Source: Actinomycetes bacterium
GTDB taxonomy: Bacteria; Actinomycetota; Coriobacteriia; WRKU01
Direction: 5' to 3'
Assembly: GCA_009781565.1 (NCBI GenBank)
Contig: WQXV01000025.1
Location: forward strand, 1 to 10,156
Length of the DNA stretch: 10,156 nt
The position numbers and the translations under genes are program-made. This document shows, in pieces, positions 1-5,540 of the stretch (positions within the stretch are counted from its first letter, which is position 1; each line of letters opens with the position of its first letter). The notes beneath the pieces were generated by a model. The model saw only the letters and a list, made by a program, of their open reading frames with translations, made no database searches and had not been told where the DNA came from.

Positions 1-68
1 CGCGCTGCAAGGAACAGGGTATCGAGGTCATCGCTCTTGGCGATGGATCAGAGCCCCAAGGCATCTGA
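1..68 (+). CDS. C-terminal end of a probable type II antitoxin (partial)
   Basis: An open frame enters from the left edge; the first complete codon is at 3. It encodes 21 residues ending EPQGI before TGA at 66-68. The stop shares its last base with the ATG of the next gene (TGATG), the translational coupling typical of antitoxin-toxin pairs in which the antitoxin comes first. The visible residues are too few to name a family; RelB/DinJ-like or Phd-like are both possible. The identification rests on the position directly before a RelE/ParE-type toxin. In such modules the antitoxin neutralises the toxin through its C-terminal part and represses the operon through an N-terminal DNA-binding domain, which here lies outside the window. 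Confidence 0.55.
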   Translation, partial: RCKEQGIEVIALGDGSEPQGI

Positions 69-334
69 TGACCTATCGTCTCTCGTATTCTCATCATTTT
101 GAGAAGGGTTTCAAGACACTGTCAAAAGACGAGCAAGCGCATGTCAAGAAGGCGCTGGCAGAACTGGTAAAAGATCCCCACTATAGCGCATTGCGGACCA
201 AACACCTCCACAGCGCACATGACCTGTTCGAGTCAAGTGCGAACATGGACATCCGTATCATCTGGCACCACCAAGACGACGAGACGATTGCGCTGCTCGA
301 CGTGGGACACCACGACATTCTCAAAAAGTATTAG
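68..334 (+). CDS. RelE/ParE-superfamily toxin of a type II toxin-antitoxin module
   Basis: This 88-residue protein has the size and layout of RelE/ParE/YafQ-fold toxins: an N-terminal beta strand (YRLSYS), a helical hairpin (about residues 10-35, ending in DPHYSALRTKHL), then a C-terminal sheet with RIIW (62-65) and IALLDVGHHDIL (74-85). In ribosome-dependent RelE-type members the Arg, His and Tyr/Lys residues in these C-terminal strands cleave mRNA. The RIIW arginine, the GHHD histidines and the terminal KKY are candidates here. ParE-type gyrase inhibitors share the fold, so the cellular target cannot be settled from sequence. The ATG overlaps the upstream stop by one base, so expression is probably coupled to the antitoxin. 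No terminator is visible after it; a new promoter follows at 359. Confidence 0.75.
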   Translation: MTYRLSYSHHFEKGFKTLSKDEQAHVKKALAELVKDPHYSALRTKHLHSAHDLFESSANMDIRIIWHHQDDETIALLDVGHHDILKKY

Positions 335-358
335 ATGAACGGTTCAGTATCTTCGTGC

Positions 359-385
359 TTGACACGCATCGATGAGGACTATCAT
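359..385 (+). promoter_or_regulatory. Candidate promoter for the ABC-2 export operon
   Basis: A perfect -35 TTGACA lies at 359-364, with TATCAT at 380-385 (15-nt spacer) or TCATAA at 382-387 (17-nt spacer) as the -10. It falls in the 100-nt gap between the toxin stop and the ATPase GTG, so it probably drives the two transporter genes independently of the toxin-antitoxin module. Confidence 0.5.
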
Positions 386-434
386 AAAACAATAAAAAGT
401 GAAGAGGTTTTCGGGATTGGTAGGAGGCACGCTC

Positions 435-1325
435 GTGAACGAAGCCATCAGCATTAAAAAACTCTCGAAGCGATTCGGTCAGTTCTATGCGCTCAAAGAG
501 ATCGATATGAGGGTGAAGTCTGGCGAGATCTTCGGTTTCATCGGACCGAATGGGGCTGGTAAGACGACGACCATTCGCATCCTGCTCGGAATCCTGAAGG
601 CGACCAGCGGTACCGCGACCATCTTTGGCAAGGATGTCTGGACTGATGCGGTACAGATCCACAAGCGCCTCGCTTATGTGCCCGGCGACATCAGTCTATG
701 GCCGAATCTGACCGGTGGGGAAGTCATCGATTACCTTATCCGCTTGCGTGGCTGCAACGGTCCGAATCGTCGCGCGGAGCTGATCGATCTGTTCGATCTC
801 GATCCGACCAAGAAATGCCGAACCTACTCGAAGGGCAATCGCCAAAAAGTAGCGCTGATCGCAGCGCTTGCGGTCGATGCTGAGCTCTATCTGTTCGATG
901 AGCCGACCAGTGGCCTGGACCCTCTGATGGAAAAGACATTCCAAGATCAAGTCTTGCGCATCAAAGAAGAAGGCAAGACGGTGCTGCTCTCCAGCCATAT
1001 CCTGCATGAGGTCGAAAAACTCTGCGACCGGGTCAGCATCATCAAGGACGGGGTGATCATCGAGACCGGCTCTCTTGCCGAGCTGCGCCATCTGACACGT
1101 ACCCGGATATCGGTCGAGACCGAACAAGAGATCGCGGGACTTGAAACACTGGAGGGGATCCACGATATCAGGCGCTCGAATAATAAGACCGATTTCTCGG
1201 TCGATACGACGCGTACCAATGAGGTGCTGGCGCACCTCACCCAGTTCGGGGTCGTAAAGCTGGCAAGCTCACCACCCACACTTGAAGACCTCTTCCTCAG
1301 CCATTACGAGAATACGCGAGGGTAG
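435..1325 (+). CDS. ABC-2-type exporter, ATP-binding subunit
   Basis: This 296-residue ABC ATPase powers the permease encoded directly downstream. All nucleotide-binding motifs are present: Walker A GPNGAGKTT at 37-45, a signature variant YSKGNRQKV near 131-139 (SKGN instead of the canonical LSGGQ, a common variant in ABC-2/DrrA-like exporters), Walker B LYLFDEP at 151-157, D-loop SGLD, and the H-loop histidine in LSSHILHE near 188. The last ~80 residues form the accessory C-terminal domain usual in this subgroup, ending PTLEDLFLSHY. I chose the GTG at 435 because AGGAGG at 422-427 lies 7 nt upstream; an in-frame ATG at 399 has no such site. The stop is 4 nt before the permease ATG, so the two form an operon. 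Substrate unknown; relatives export drugs, polyketides or peptides. Confidence 0.9.
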   Translation: MNEAISIKKLSKRFGQFYALKEIDMRVKSGEIFGFIGPNGAGKTTTIRILLGILKATSGTATIFGKDVWTDAVQIHKRLAYVPGDISLWPNLTGGEVIDYLIRLRGCNGPNRRAELIDLFDLDPTKKCRTYSKGNRQKVALIAALAVDAELYLFDEPTSGLDPLMEKTFQDQVLRIKEEGKTVLLSSHILHEVEKLCDRVSIIKDGVIIETGSLAELRHLTRTRISVETEQEIAGLETLEGIHDIRRSNNKTDFSVDTTRTNEVLAHLTQFGVVKLASSPPTLEDLFLSHYENTRG

Positions 1326-1329
1326 CACG

Positions 1330-2922
1330 ATGTTTGCAAACACCGCGGCACTGTGCCGCCTGATCTTTCGACGCGATCGTATCAGCATGCTGCTGTGGTT
1401 CATCGGTCTGACCGTTCTGGTCGTGGGATTTGGAAGCGCGATAAAAGACATGTATCCCAGTGCGGTCGAGCGTTCGATCGCGGTCGAAGCGATGAAAAAT
1501 CCCGCAATGATCGCCATCATGGGGCCGGTCAATGTCGAAGATATCACCCAGGTCTCGATTGGAGAGATCTACGCCCTTTACCTGACACTGTGGACCGCGC
1601 TGTTTGTGGCTGCTATGAATATCTTGCATATGGTACGTCACACACGCCAAGATGAGGAGGCGGGCTATCTCGAAGTCGTCCGCTCGCATCCGGTCGGGCG
1701 TCTGAGCAACCTAGCCTCTGCATTTGTGACCGCGTTGCTGCTCAACGGAGCGCTCGCCTTGGCGATGAGCATTGGGTTGGCGCTGCTAGGGACAGAAGGG
1801 ATCGATCTAGCGGGCTCGCTTCTCTATGGCGCCGCGATCGGAGCGGTCGGCATGGTATTTGCTGCAATTACCGCGATCATCTGCCAGATTACTTCGAGTG
1901 CGCGAACCGCGCAAGCGCTCTCCTTCGGATATCTCGCGTTCGATTTCGTACTGCGTGCGATCGGAGATGTGCGAGATATCGACCTGCTCAGTTTGCTCTC
2001 ACCTTTGGGCATTGTGGTGCGCATCTCTGCGTTTGGCGCAAACCGGTGGTGGCCGGTCCTCGTTTTGGGAGCGTTGGCGATTACCGGCGCAGCTATCGCA
2101 TTTTGGCTCAGTGCGATCCGTGATGTGGATGCCGGATTGATACCAGCACGACCGGGAAGAAGCGAAGCATCAGCGCAGCTCAGCTCGCCAGCCGGTCTGG
2201 CGTGGCGCTTGTTGCGCGTGCCGGCGATCGTGTGGGCGATCTCGATCTTTGTTCTCGGCATGTCATATGGCACGGTGATGGGAGACCTCGAGGGATTCAT
2301 CGAGTCCAATGAGGTCTTACGCGAGCTTTTCACCGGAGATCCGATGCAGTTTATCACCTATGTCATGATCGTTCTGACAATTACCGGGACCATTCCGATC
2401 CTCCAGTTCATTCTCAAAGCGCGTTCCCAAGAAAACGAGGGATATGCCGAGAACACTTTGGTTCGTGCCGCTTCGCGCACCCAGCAGCTCGCGGGATATT
2501 TCCTGATCGCCGCAGCGGCATGCGTTCTCGTGCCGTTCCTCAACGCGCTTGGCTTGTGGGCAGGTTCATATCCGGTCATGAAAAACCCGATACCGCTTCT
2601 GACCATGCTCAAAGCAAGTATGGTCTATGCTCCGGCTCTGCTCTTCATGCTGGGTGTCGCCATGCTTTTGATCGGTTTCTTTCCCCGGCAAAGTATTGCA
2701 GCCTGGATCTATCTGGGCTATGCGTTTATCGTGCTCTATTTCGGGCAGCTCTTCAACGTACCCGAGTGGCTTGCCAAACTCTCGCCCTACGGCTACATGC
2801 CACAGCTGCCAGTCGACGAGTATCGATGGCTGCCGATCTTCGTGGTCGTCTCGCTCGCCCTCGTGATGTTCGCGCTCGGATTCATCGGTCATCGAAGACG
2901 TGATATGGAGTTCATCCAATAA
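1330..2922 (+). CDS. ABC-2-type exporter, large duplicated permease (polyketide-exporter-like)
   Basis: A 530-residue integral membrane protein, about twice the length of a standard ABC-2 permease. About 11-12 hydrophobic segments are visible, near residues 20-40, 80-100, 130-155, 162-185, 240-262, 298-315, 343-365, 388-408, 433-452, 455-475 and 502-522. The two halves look like an internal duplication: each has a cytosolic loop with an E-G-Y-x-E type motif (EEAGYLEVVRSHP near 109-121; NEGYAENTLVRAASR near 371-385) after the second helix of its half. This is the architecture of the family annotated as putative exporters of polyketide antibiotics. The ATG at 1330 is preceded by GAGGG at 1318-1322 (7-nt spacing), which overlaps the end of the ATPase gene, so translation is probably coupled. 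A longer in-frame start at 1282 would overlap the ATPase gene by 44 nt and is unlikely. The transported compound cannot be inferred. Confidence 0.85.
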   Translation: MFANTAALCRLIFRRDRISMLLWFIGLTVLVVGFGSAIKDMYPSAVERSIAVEAMKNPAMIAIMGPVNVEDITQVSIGEIYALYLTLWTALFVAAMNILHMVRHTRQDEEAGYLEVVRSHPVGRLSNLASAFVTALLLNGALALAMSIGLALLGTEGIDLAGSLLYGAAIGAVGMVFAAITAIICQITSSARTAQALSFGYLAFDFVLRAIGDVRDIDLLSLLSPLGIVVRISAFGANRWWPVLVLGALAITGAAIAFWLSAIRDVDAGLIPARPGRSEASAQLSSPAGLAWRLLRVPAIVWAISIFVLGMSYGTVMGDLEGFIESNEVLRELFTGDPMQFITYVMIVLTITGTIPILQFILKARSQENEGYAENTLVRAASRTQQLAGYFLIAAAACVLVPFLNALGLWAGSYPVMKNPIPLLTMLKASMVYAPALLFMLGVAMLLIGFFPRQSIAAWIYLGYAFIVLYFGQLFNVPEWLAKLSPYGYMPQLPVDEYRWLPIFVVVSLALVMFALGFIGHRRRDMEFIQ

Positions 2923-2930
2923 GCAGATCG

Positions 2931-2961
2931 TCGACCGATCAAAGCAGTACTGTCGTATAAT
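2931..2961 (+). promoter_or_regulatory. Candidate promoter for the small winged-helix gene
   Basis: A consensus -10 TATAAT lies at 2956-2961. The best -35-like hexamer is TCGACC at 2931-2936 (19-nt spacer, longer than ideal). This -35 sits in a short dyad (GATCG/CGATC, 2926-2930 and 2936-2940) that could be an operator. The 5' leader downstream contains four ARGAC pentamers in tandem at 2981-3000, of unknown significance. Confidence 0.5.
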
Positions 2962-3033
2962 CACGGTGTGCGTGAACGATAAGACAGGACAGGACAAGAC
3001 AAGTTATGCGAAGTCATCGAAAGGGGAACGTAC

Positions 3034-3210
3034 ATGGATATCGATGCAAAAGTACTTGCTACGTTGAAAAAGGCGGAAAAACCACTCAAAGCCCAAGAAG
3101 TAGCTGATGACCTGGGCGTTGAGAAGGTCGAGGTCAGCAAAGCGTTCAAGGAGCTTAAGGCCGAGGGCAAGATCGTCTCGCCAAAGGCTTGCTACTACAC
3201 GCTTGCCTAG
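3034..3210 (+). CDS. 58-residue stand-alone winged-helix DNA-binding protein
   Basis: This short gene encodes 58 residues starting MDIDAKVLATLKK and ending CYYTLA. The pattern is a minimal winged helix: helix 1 (VLATLKKAEKPL, 7-18), helix 2 (KAQEVADDLGV, 19-29), recognition helix (EKVEVSKAFKELKAEG, 30-45), then a two-stranded wing (KIVSPKACYYTLA, 46-58). The phrase AQEVADDLGV-x6-KAFKEL-x3-GKI resembles the helix-turn-helix part of MarR/ArsR/GntR-like proteins, without any dimerisation or ligand domain. AAGGGG at 3021-3026 (7-nt spacing) supports the ATG. The gene has its own promoter upstream and terminator downstream, so it is monocistronic. The stop codon lies inside the first unit of a 13-bp tandem array. 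Function unknown; a small DNA-binding or nucleoid-type regulator is the simplest guess. Confidence 0.8.
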   Translation: MDIDAKVLATLKKAEKPLKAQEVADDLGVEKVEVSKAFKELKAEGKIVSPKACYYTLA

Positions 3211-3289
3211 GACGCTCGCCTAGGACGCTCGCCTAGGACGCTCGCCTAGGACGCTCGCCTAGGACGCTCGCCTAGGACGCTCGCCTAGG
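3199..3289 (+). repeat. 13-bp tandem repeat array, 7 units, at the 3' end of the winged-helix gene
   Basis: The unit GACGCTCGCCTAG is repeated six times without a mismatch (3211-3223, 3224-3236, 3237-3249, 3250-3262, 3263-3275, 3276-3288). It is preceded by a 12-nt copy with one change (ACGCTTGCCTAG, 3199-3210), which is the coding end Thr-Leu-Ala-stop of the gene. Each junction forms the palindrome CCTAGG, giving seven copies spaced exactly 13 bp apart from 3206 to 3289. CTAG is usually rare in bacterial DNA. The array seems to have grown by duplication of the gene's own last codons; because the first unit carries the stop, copy-number change would not alter the protein. Confidence 0.95.
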
Positions 3290-3309
3290 TTTTGATAGTT
3301 TGAAGATTT

Positions 3310-3343
3310 TGCGGTGTTCTACGAAGGGCACCGCATTTTTATT
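3310..3343 (+). terminator. Intrinsic terminator after the winged-helix gene
   Basis: A 7-bp stem TGCGGTG (3310-3316) / CACCGCA (3329-3335) with a 12-nt loop is followed by a T-rich run at 3336-3343 (TTTTTATT). It lies 100 nt after the stop, beyond the tandem array, so the array is transcribed as 3' UTR. Confidence 0.8.
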
Positions 3344-3368
3344 CGCAACCGGCTTTTTTCGATACAAT
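3342..3368 (+). promoter_or_regulatory. Candidate promoter of aor
   Basis: The -10 TACAAT at 3363-3368 is good; the -35 is weak (TTCGCA at 3342-3347, 15-nt spacer). Transcription from it would begin near 3375, exactly where the 5' strand of the leader RNA's closing stem begins. That coincidence supports the assignment. Confidence 0.5.
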
Positions 3369-3370
3369 GA

Positions 3371-3460
3371 GGTCGGTATCGAATAACGTCATATGCCCGA
3401 CGTTATCGATGGGCCTGAGGGGATACTTAGAGCCTCCCGTGATTGGAAAGATACCAGTCG
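3371..3460 (+). promoter_or_regulatory. Moco/Tuco-type riboswitch in the aor leader
   Basis: The leader folds into a compact aptamer-like structure. The closing stem is GGTATC (3375-3380) with GATACC (3450-3455), 6 perfect pairs. Inside are hairpin A, ATAACGTC (3383-3390) / GACGTTAT (3399-3406), 8 pairs, and hairpin B, GGC-CTGAG (3412-3419) / CTTAG-a-GCC (3426-3434). These are followed by the unpaired run TCCCGT and then GGAAAG (3445-3450), which leads directly into the 3' strand of the closing stem. The order hairpin, GCCTCCCGT, short spacer, GGAAAG, closing strand matches what I recall of the molybdenum-cofactor RNA upstream of E. coli moaA. Only one arm (hairpin A) precedes hairpin B, which fits the shortened variants proposed to sense the tungsten cofactor. 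The gene it precedes is a tungsten-type AOR. ATCG (3378-3381) can instead extend hairpin A by pairing with CGAT (3407-3410), which is incompatible with the closing stem and offers a switching mechanism. Confidence 0.8.
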
Positions 3461-3484
3461 TTCCGTAATAGGAAAGGATGGCCT

Positions 3485-5284
3485 ATGAGTACCACCTCTT
3501 ATGCAGGGAAGGTCCTGCGTGTAGACTTGACCAACGAGACGGTCAAGACCGAAGACCTCGATCTAGAAAACGCTAAGAAATTCATTGGTGGACGCGGGTG
3601 GGCGACCAAATTACTCTTCGATGAGGGAGTAGCGACGGTCGATCCGCTCTCGCCAGACAACAAAGTCATCATCGCGACCGGACCGCTCTCCGGAGCAGCC
3701 GCTCCGACAGCGGGACGCTACATGGTCATCACCAAGTCACCGCTGACCGGTATGATCGCATGCTCGAACTCCGGTGGAGTATGGGGCGCGACGCTCAAAT
3801 CAGCAGGTTGGGATGCGGTGATCCTCGAGGGTAAAGCCGATCATCCTCTCTACCTCAACATCGTCGATGGCAAAGCAGAGCTGCTTGATGCCGACCGTAT
3901 CTGGGGTATGAAGACCGCCGAGGCGACCGCAAAGATCCATGAGACCGACCCCGACGCGTCGGTCCTCTTGATCGGTCCAGCCGGTGAGGCGCTCTCCGAG
4001 AACGCTTGCGTGATGAACGATCTCGATCGTGCCGCGGGGCGCTCCGGTGTGGGCGCAGTCGTCGGCTCGAAGAACTTCAAGGGCATCGCGGTGACTTCAA
4101 CGTCCCGTGGGACCATCGATGTCGCCCATCCCGAGAACCTCGCAAAAGCGAACAAAGACGCTATGGGCAAGCTCAAGGAGAACGGTGTGACCGGTGAAGG
4201 CCTCGGTGCCTTCGGTACCGCGGTGCTCGTCAACATCATCAATGGGATCGGCTCGTTGCCGACGCGCAACTGGCAGGAGTCCTATGACGAGAACGCCGAG
4301 ATGATCTCAGGTGAGACACTGGCCGAGACGCTGCTCGTCAAGAATGGCGCATGCTTCCGTTGTCCGATCGCCTGTGGGCGCATCATCGAGCTCGACGGTG
4401 CGGTCATTGGAGGTCCCGAGTATGAGACCATCTGGGCCTATGGGAGCAACTGTGGCGTCGATAACCTGCGCGCCATCAGTGAGGCGAACCATCTGTGCAA
4501 CGAGTATGGACTCGACTCGATCTCGGCACCGTGCACGATCGCGTCAGCGATGGAGCTCTATCAACGCGGACTGATCACCGAAGCAGACTGCGAAGGGGTG
4601 CCGCTTGAGTTCGGTAGCGCAGAAGCGATCGTCGAGTGGACGCGTCGTATGGGAGCCGGGGAGACGAAACTTGGTCAGTTGATGCAAAAGGGATCGTATC
4701 GACTATGCGATCACTACGGACATCCCGAGTATTCGATGTCGGTCAAGAAGCAGGATATGCCAGCCTATGACGCCCGCGGTGTCAAGGGTATGGGTCTGAC
4801 CTATGCGACCAGCAACCGTGGTGGTTGCCACGTCCGTGGGTATCTGACCAGCCCCGAGGTACTCGGCATTCCCGAGCAGCTCGATCGTCTTGCCACCGAC
4901 GGCAAGGCACTGTGGTGCAAGATCTTCCAGGATCTGACCGCAGTCATCGACTCGATGGGTATGTGCCTGTTCACTTCGTTCGCACTCGGTGCTCCCGAAT
5001 ACGCTGACATCCTTAATGCAGCGACCGGTACGAAGTACACAGCTGATGAGATCCTTGAGGTCGGCGAGCGGATCTACAACCTCGAGCGTATGTTCAACCA
5101 AGCCGCCGGCATGAAGGCAAGCGACGACACGCTTCCCAAGCGCGTCCTCGATGACCCGATCGTCGCCGGTCCCTCGGAGGGCGAGACCTCTGATCTGGAC
5201 AAGATGCTGGGCGAGTACTACGAGCTGCGCGGATGGGAAGGAGCGTTCCCGACTGCCGCTACGAAAGCCAAGCTCGGTTTATAA
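3485..5284 (+). CDS. aor: Aldehyde:ferredoxin oxidoreductase, tungsten-type
   Basis: This 599-residue cytosolic enzyme interconverts aldehydes and carboxylates with ferredoxin as electron partner, using a tungsten bis-pterin cofactor and one [4Fe-4S] cluster. The N-terminal pterin-binding domain shows GGRGWATKLL near 35-44, GPLSG...PTAGRY near 66-79 and SNSGGVWGATLKSAGWDA near 94-111. The cluster ligands are C290-x2-C293-x3-C297 (CFRCPIAC) and C494 (SMGMC), a spacing almost identical to the Pyrococcus enzyme. Other family signatures are DLDRAAGRSGVGAVVGSKNFKG, GGPEYETIWAYGSNCG and MPAYDARGVKGMGLTYATSNRGGCH. Length is normal and the ending (KLGL) looks native. I chose ATG 3485 because AAAGGA at 3473-3478 is 6 nt upstream; an earlier TTG at 3443 lies inside the riboswitch. 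No separate ferredoxin-like electron-transfer subunit gene is adjacent. Substrate range cannot be read from sequence. Confidence 0.95.
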   Translation: MSTTSYAGKVLRVDLTNETVKTEDLDLENAKKFIGGRGWATKLLFDEGVATVDPLSPDNKVIIATGPLSGAAAPTAGRYMVITKSPLTGMIACSNSGGVWGATLKSAGWDAVILEGKADHPLYLNIVDGKAELLDADRIWGMKTAEATAKIHETDPDASVLLIGPAGEALSENACVMNDLDRAAGRSGVGAVVGSKNFKGIAVTSTSRGTIDVAHPENLAKANKDAMGKLKENGVTGEGLGAFGTAVLVNIINGIGSLPTRNWQESYDENAEMISGETLAETLLVKNGACFRCPIACGRIIELDGAVIGGPEYETIWAYGSNCGVDNLRAISEANHLCNEYGLDSISAPCTIASAMELYQRGLITEADCEGVPLEFGSAEAIVEWTRRMGAGETKLGQLMQKGSYRLCDHYGHPEYSMSVKKQDMPAYDARGVKGMGLTYATSNRGGCHVRGYLTSPEVLGIPEQLDRLATDGKALWCKIFQDLTAVIDSMGMCLFTSFALGAPEYADILNAATGTKYTADEILEVGERIYNLERMFNQAAGMKASDDTLPKRVLDDPIVAGPSEGETSDLDKMLGEYYELRGWEGAFPTAATKAKLGL

Positions 5285-5404
5285 ATGTGCTAGGACCTGT
5301 TTGAGTGTGTCGCGCAGCGCAACGATTGATCGGTCATGTAGATAACTACATTCCCATCACAATCGGCTCGCGCTCCTGCTCAAACAACCCCTAGAACATT
5401 TATA
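5280..5404 (+). repeat. ~125-nt long imperfect hairpin directly after aor (structured RNA or MITE-like)
   Basis: Nested complementary arms converge on one centre. TATAAATGT (5280-5288) pairs with ACATTTATA (5396-5404); CTAGG (5290-5294) with CCTAG (5390-5394); TGTTTGAG (5298-5305) with CTCAAACA (5379-5386); AGCGC (5316-5320) with GCGCT (5370-5374); CGATTG (5323-5328) with CAATCG (5360-5365). At the tip ATGTAG (5336-5341) pairs with CTACAT (5346-5351) around the loop ATAA. About 39 base pairs form over 125 nt. The outer arm contains the aor stop codon. There is no T-run after it and a separate terminator follows at 5420, so it is not the terminator. It could be an mRNA-stabilising 3' structure, a small RNA precursor, or a miniature inverted-repeat element inserted at TA. 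Confidence 0.8.
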
Positions 5405-5419
5405 TCTAGTCAGTACAAG

Positions 5420-5456
5420 GTGTGCCGCAGAGACTTCGGTCCTTGCGGCACACTTT
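5420..5456 (+). terminator. Intrinsic terminator of the aor unit, UUCG tetraloop
   Basis: A 10-bp perfect stem GTGTGCCGCA (5420-5429) / TGCGGCACAC (5444-5453) continues into an inner GAC(UUCG... closing C-G) hairpin: GAC (5432-5434) pairs with GTC (5439-5441) around TTCG. The stem is followed by only a short T run (TTT at 5454-5456). The very stable stem and cUUCGg tetraloop are characteristic of intrinsic terminators. It separates aor from the MoaD gene. Confidence 0.8.
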
Positions 5457-5491
5457 CATTGGTGCACGCCGGCACGGGGAACTCGGCAGCG

Positions 5492-5500
5492 TGCTATGAT
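5492..5500 (+). promoter_or_regulatory. Extended -10 promoter for the MoaD-MoeB pair
   Basis: TGCTATGAT (TG-N-TATGAT) at 5492-5500 is an extended -10 element; no convincing -35 is found at the proper distance. It follows the aor terminator and places the start of transcription near 5507, before the ribosome-binding site at 5528-5535. The two cofactor genes are therefore probably transcribed independently of the aor riboswitch. Confidence 0.5.
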
Positions 5501-5540
5501 GAGCAGGTCAGAGAGAAAGAAGAAGCAAAGAGGAGTCGCT

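Noticed and set aside
321..2357. Several open frames of 60-180 codons on the - strand opposite the ABC-2 operon
   Set aside because: They lie antisense to well-supported transporter genes, lack recognisable domains and consist of low-complexity Arg/Ser/Ile-rich shadow translations produced by the codon bias of the + strand genes.
2926..2940. Terminator after the ABC-2 permease (GATCG / CGATC hairpin)
   Set aside because: Only a 5-bp stem, with no T tract after it, and it overlaps the next gene's -35 region.
3211..3288. CRISPR array
   Set aside because: The 13-bp units are directly abutting with no unique spacers, and are far shorter than CRISPR repeats.
3443..3484. Longer aor start at TTG 3443
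   Set aside because: It lies within the riboswitch and adds residues without family resemblance; ATG 3485 has a well-spaced ribosome-binding site and matches the usual AOR N terminus.
5290..5394. Relation between the CTAGG arms of the aor hairpin and the CCTAGG tandem array
   Set aside because: They share only a 7-mer (CTAGGAC); too short to claim common origin.
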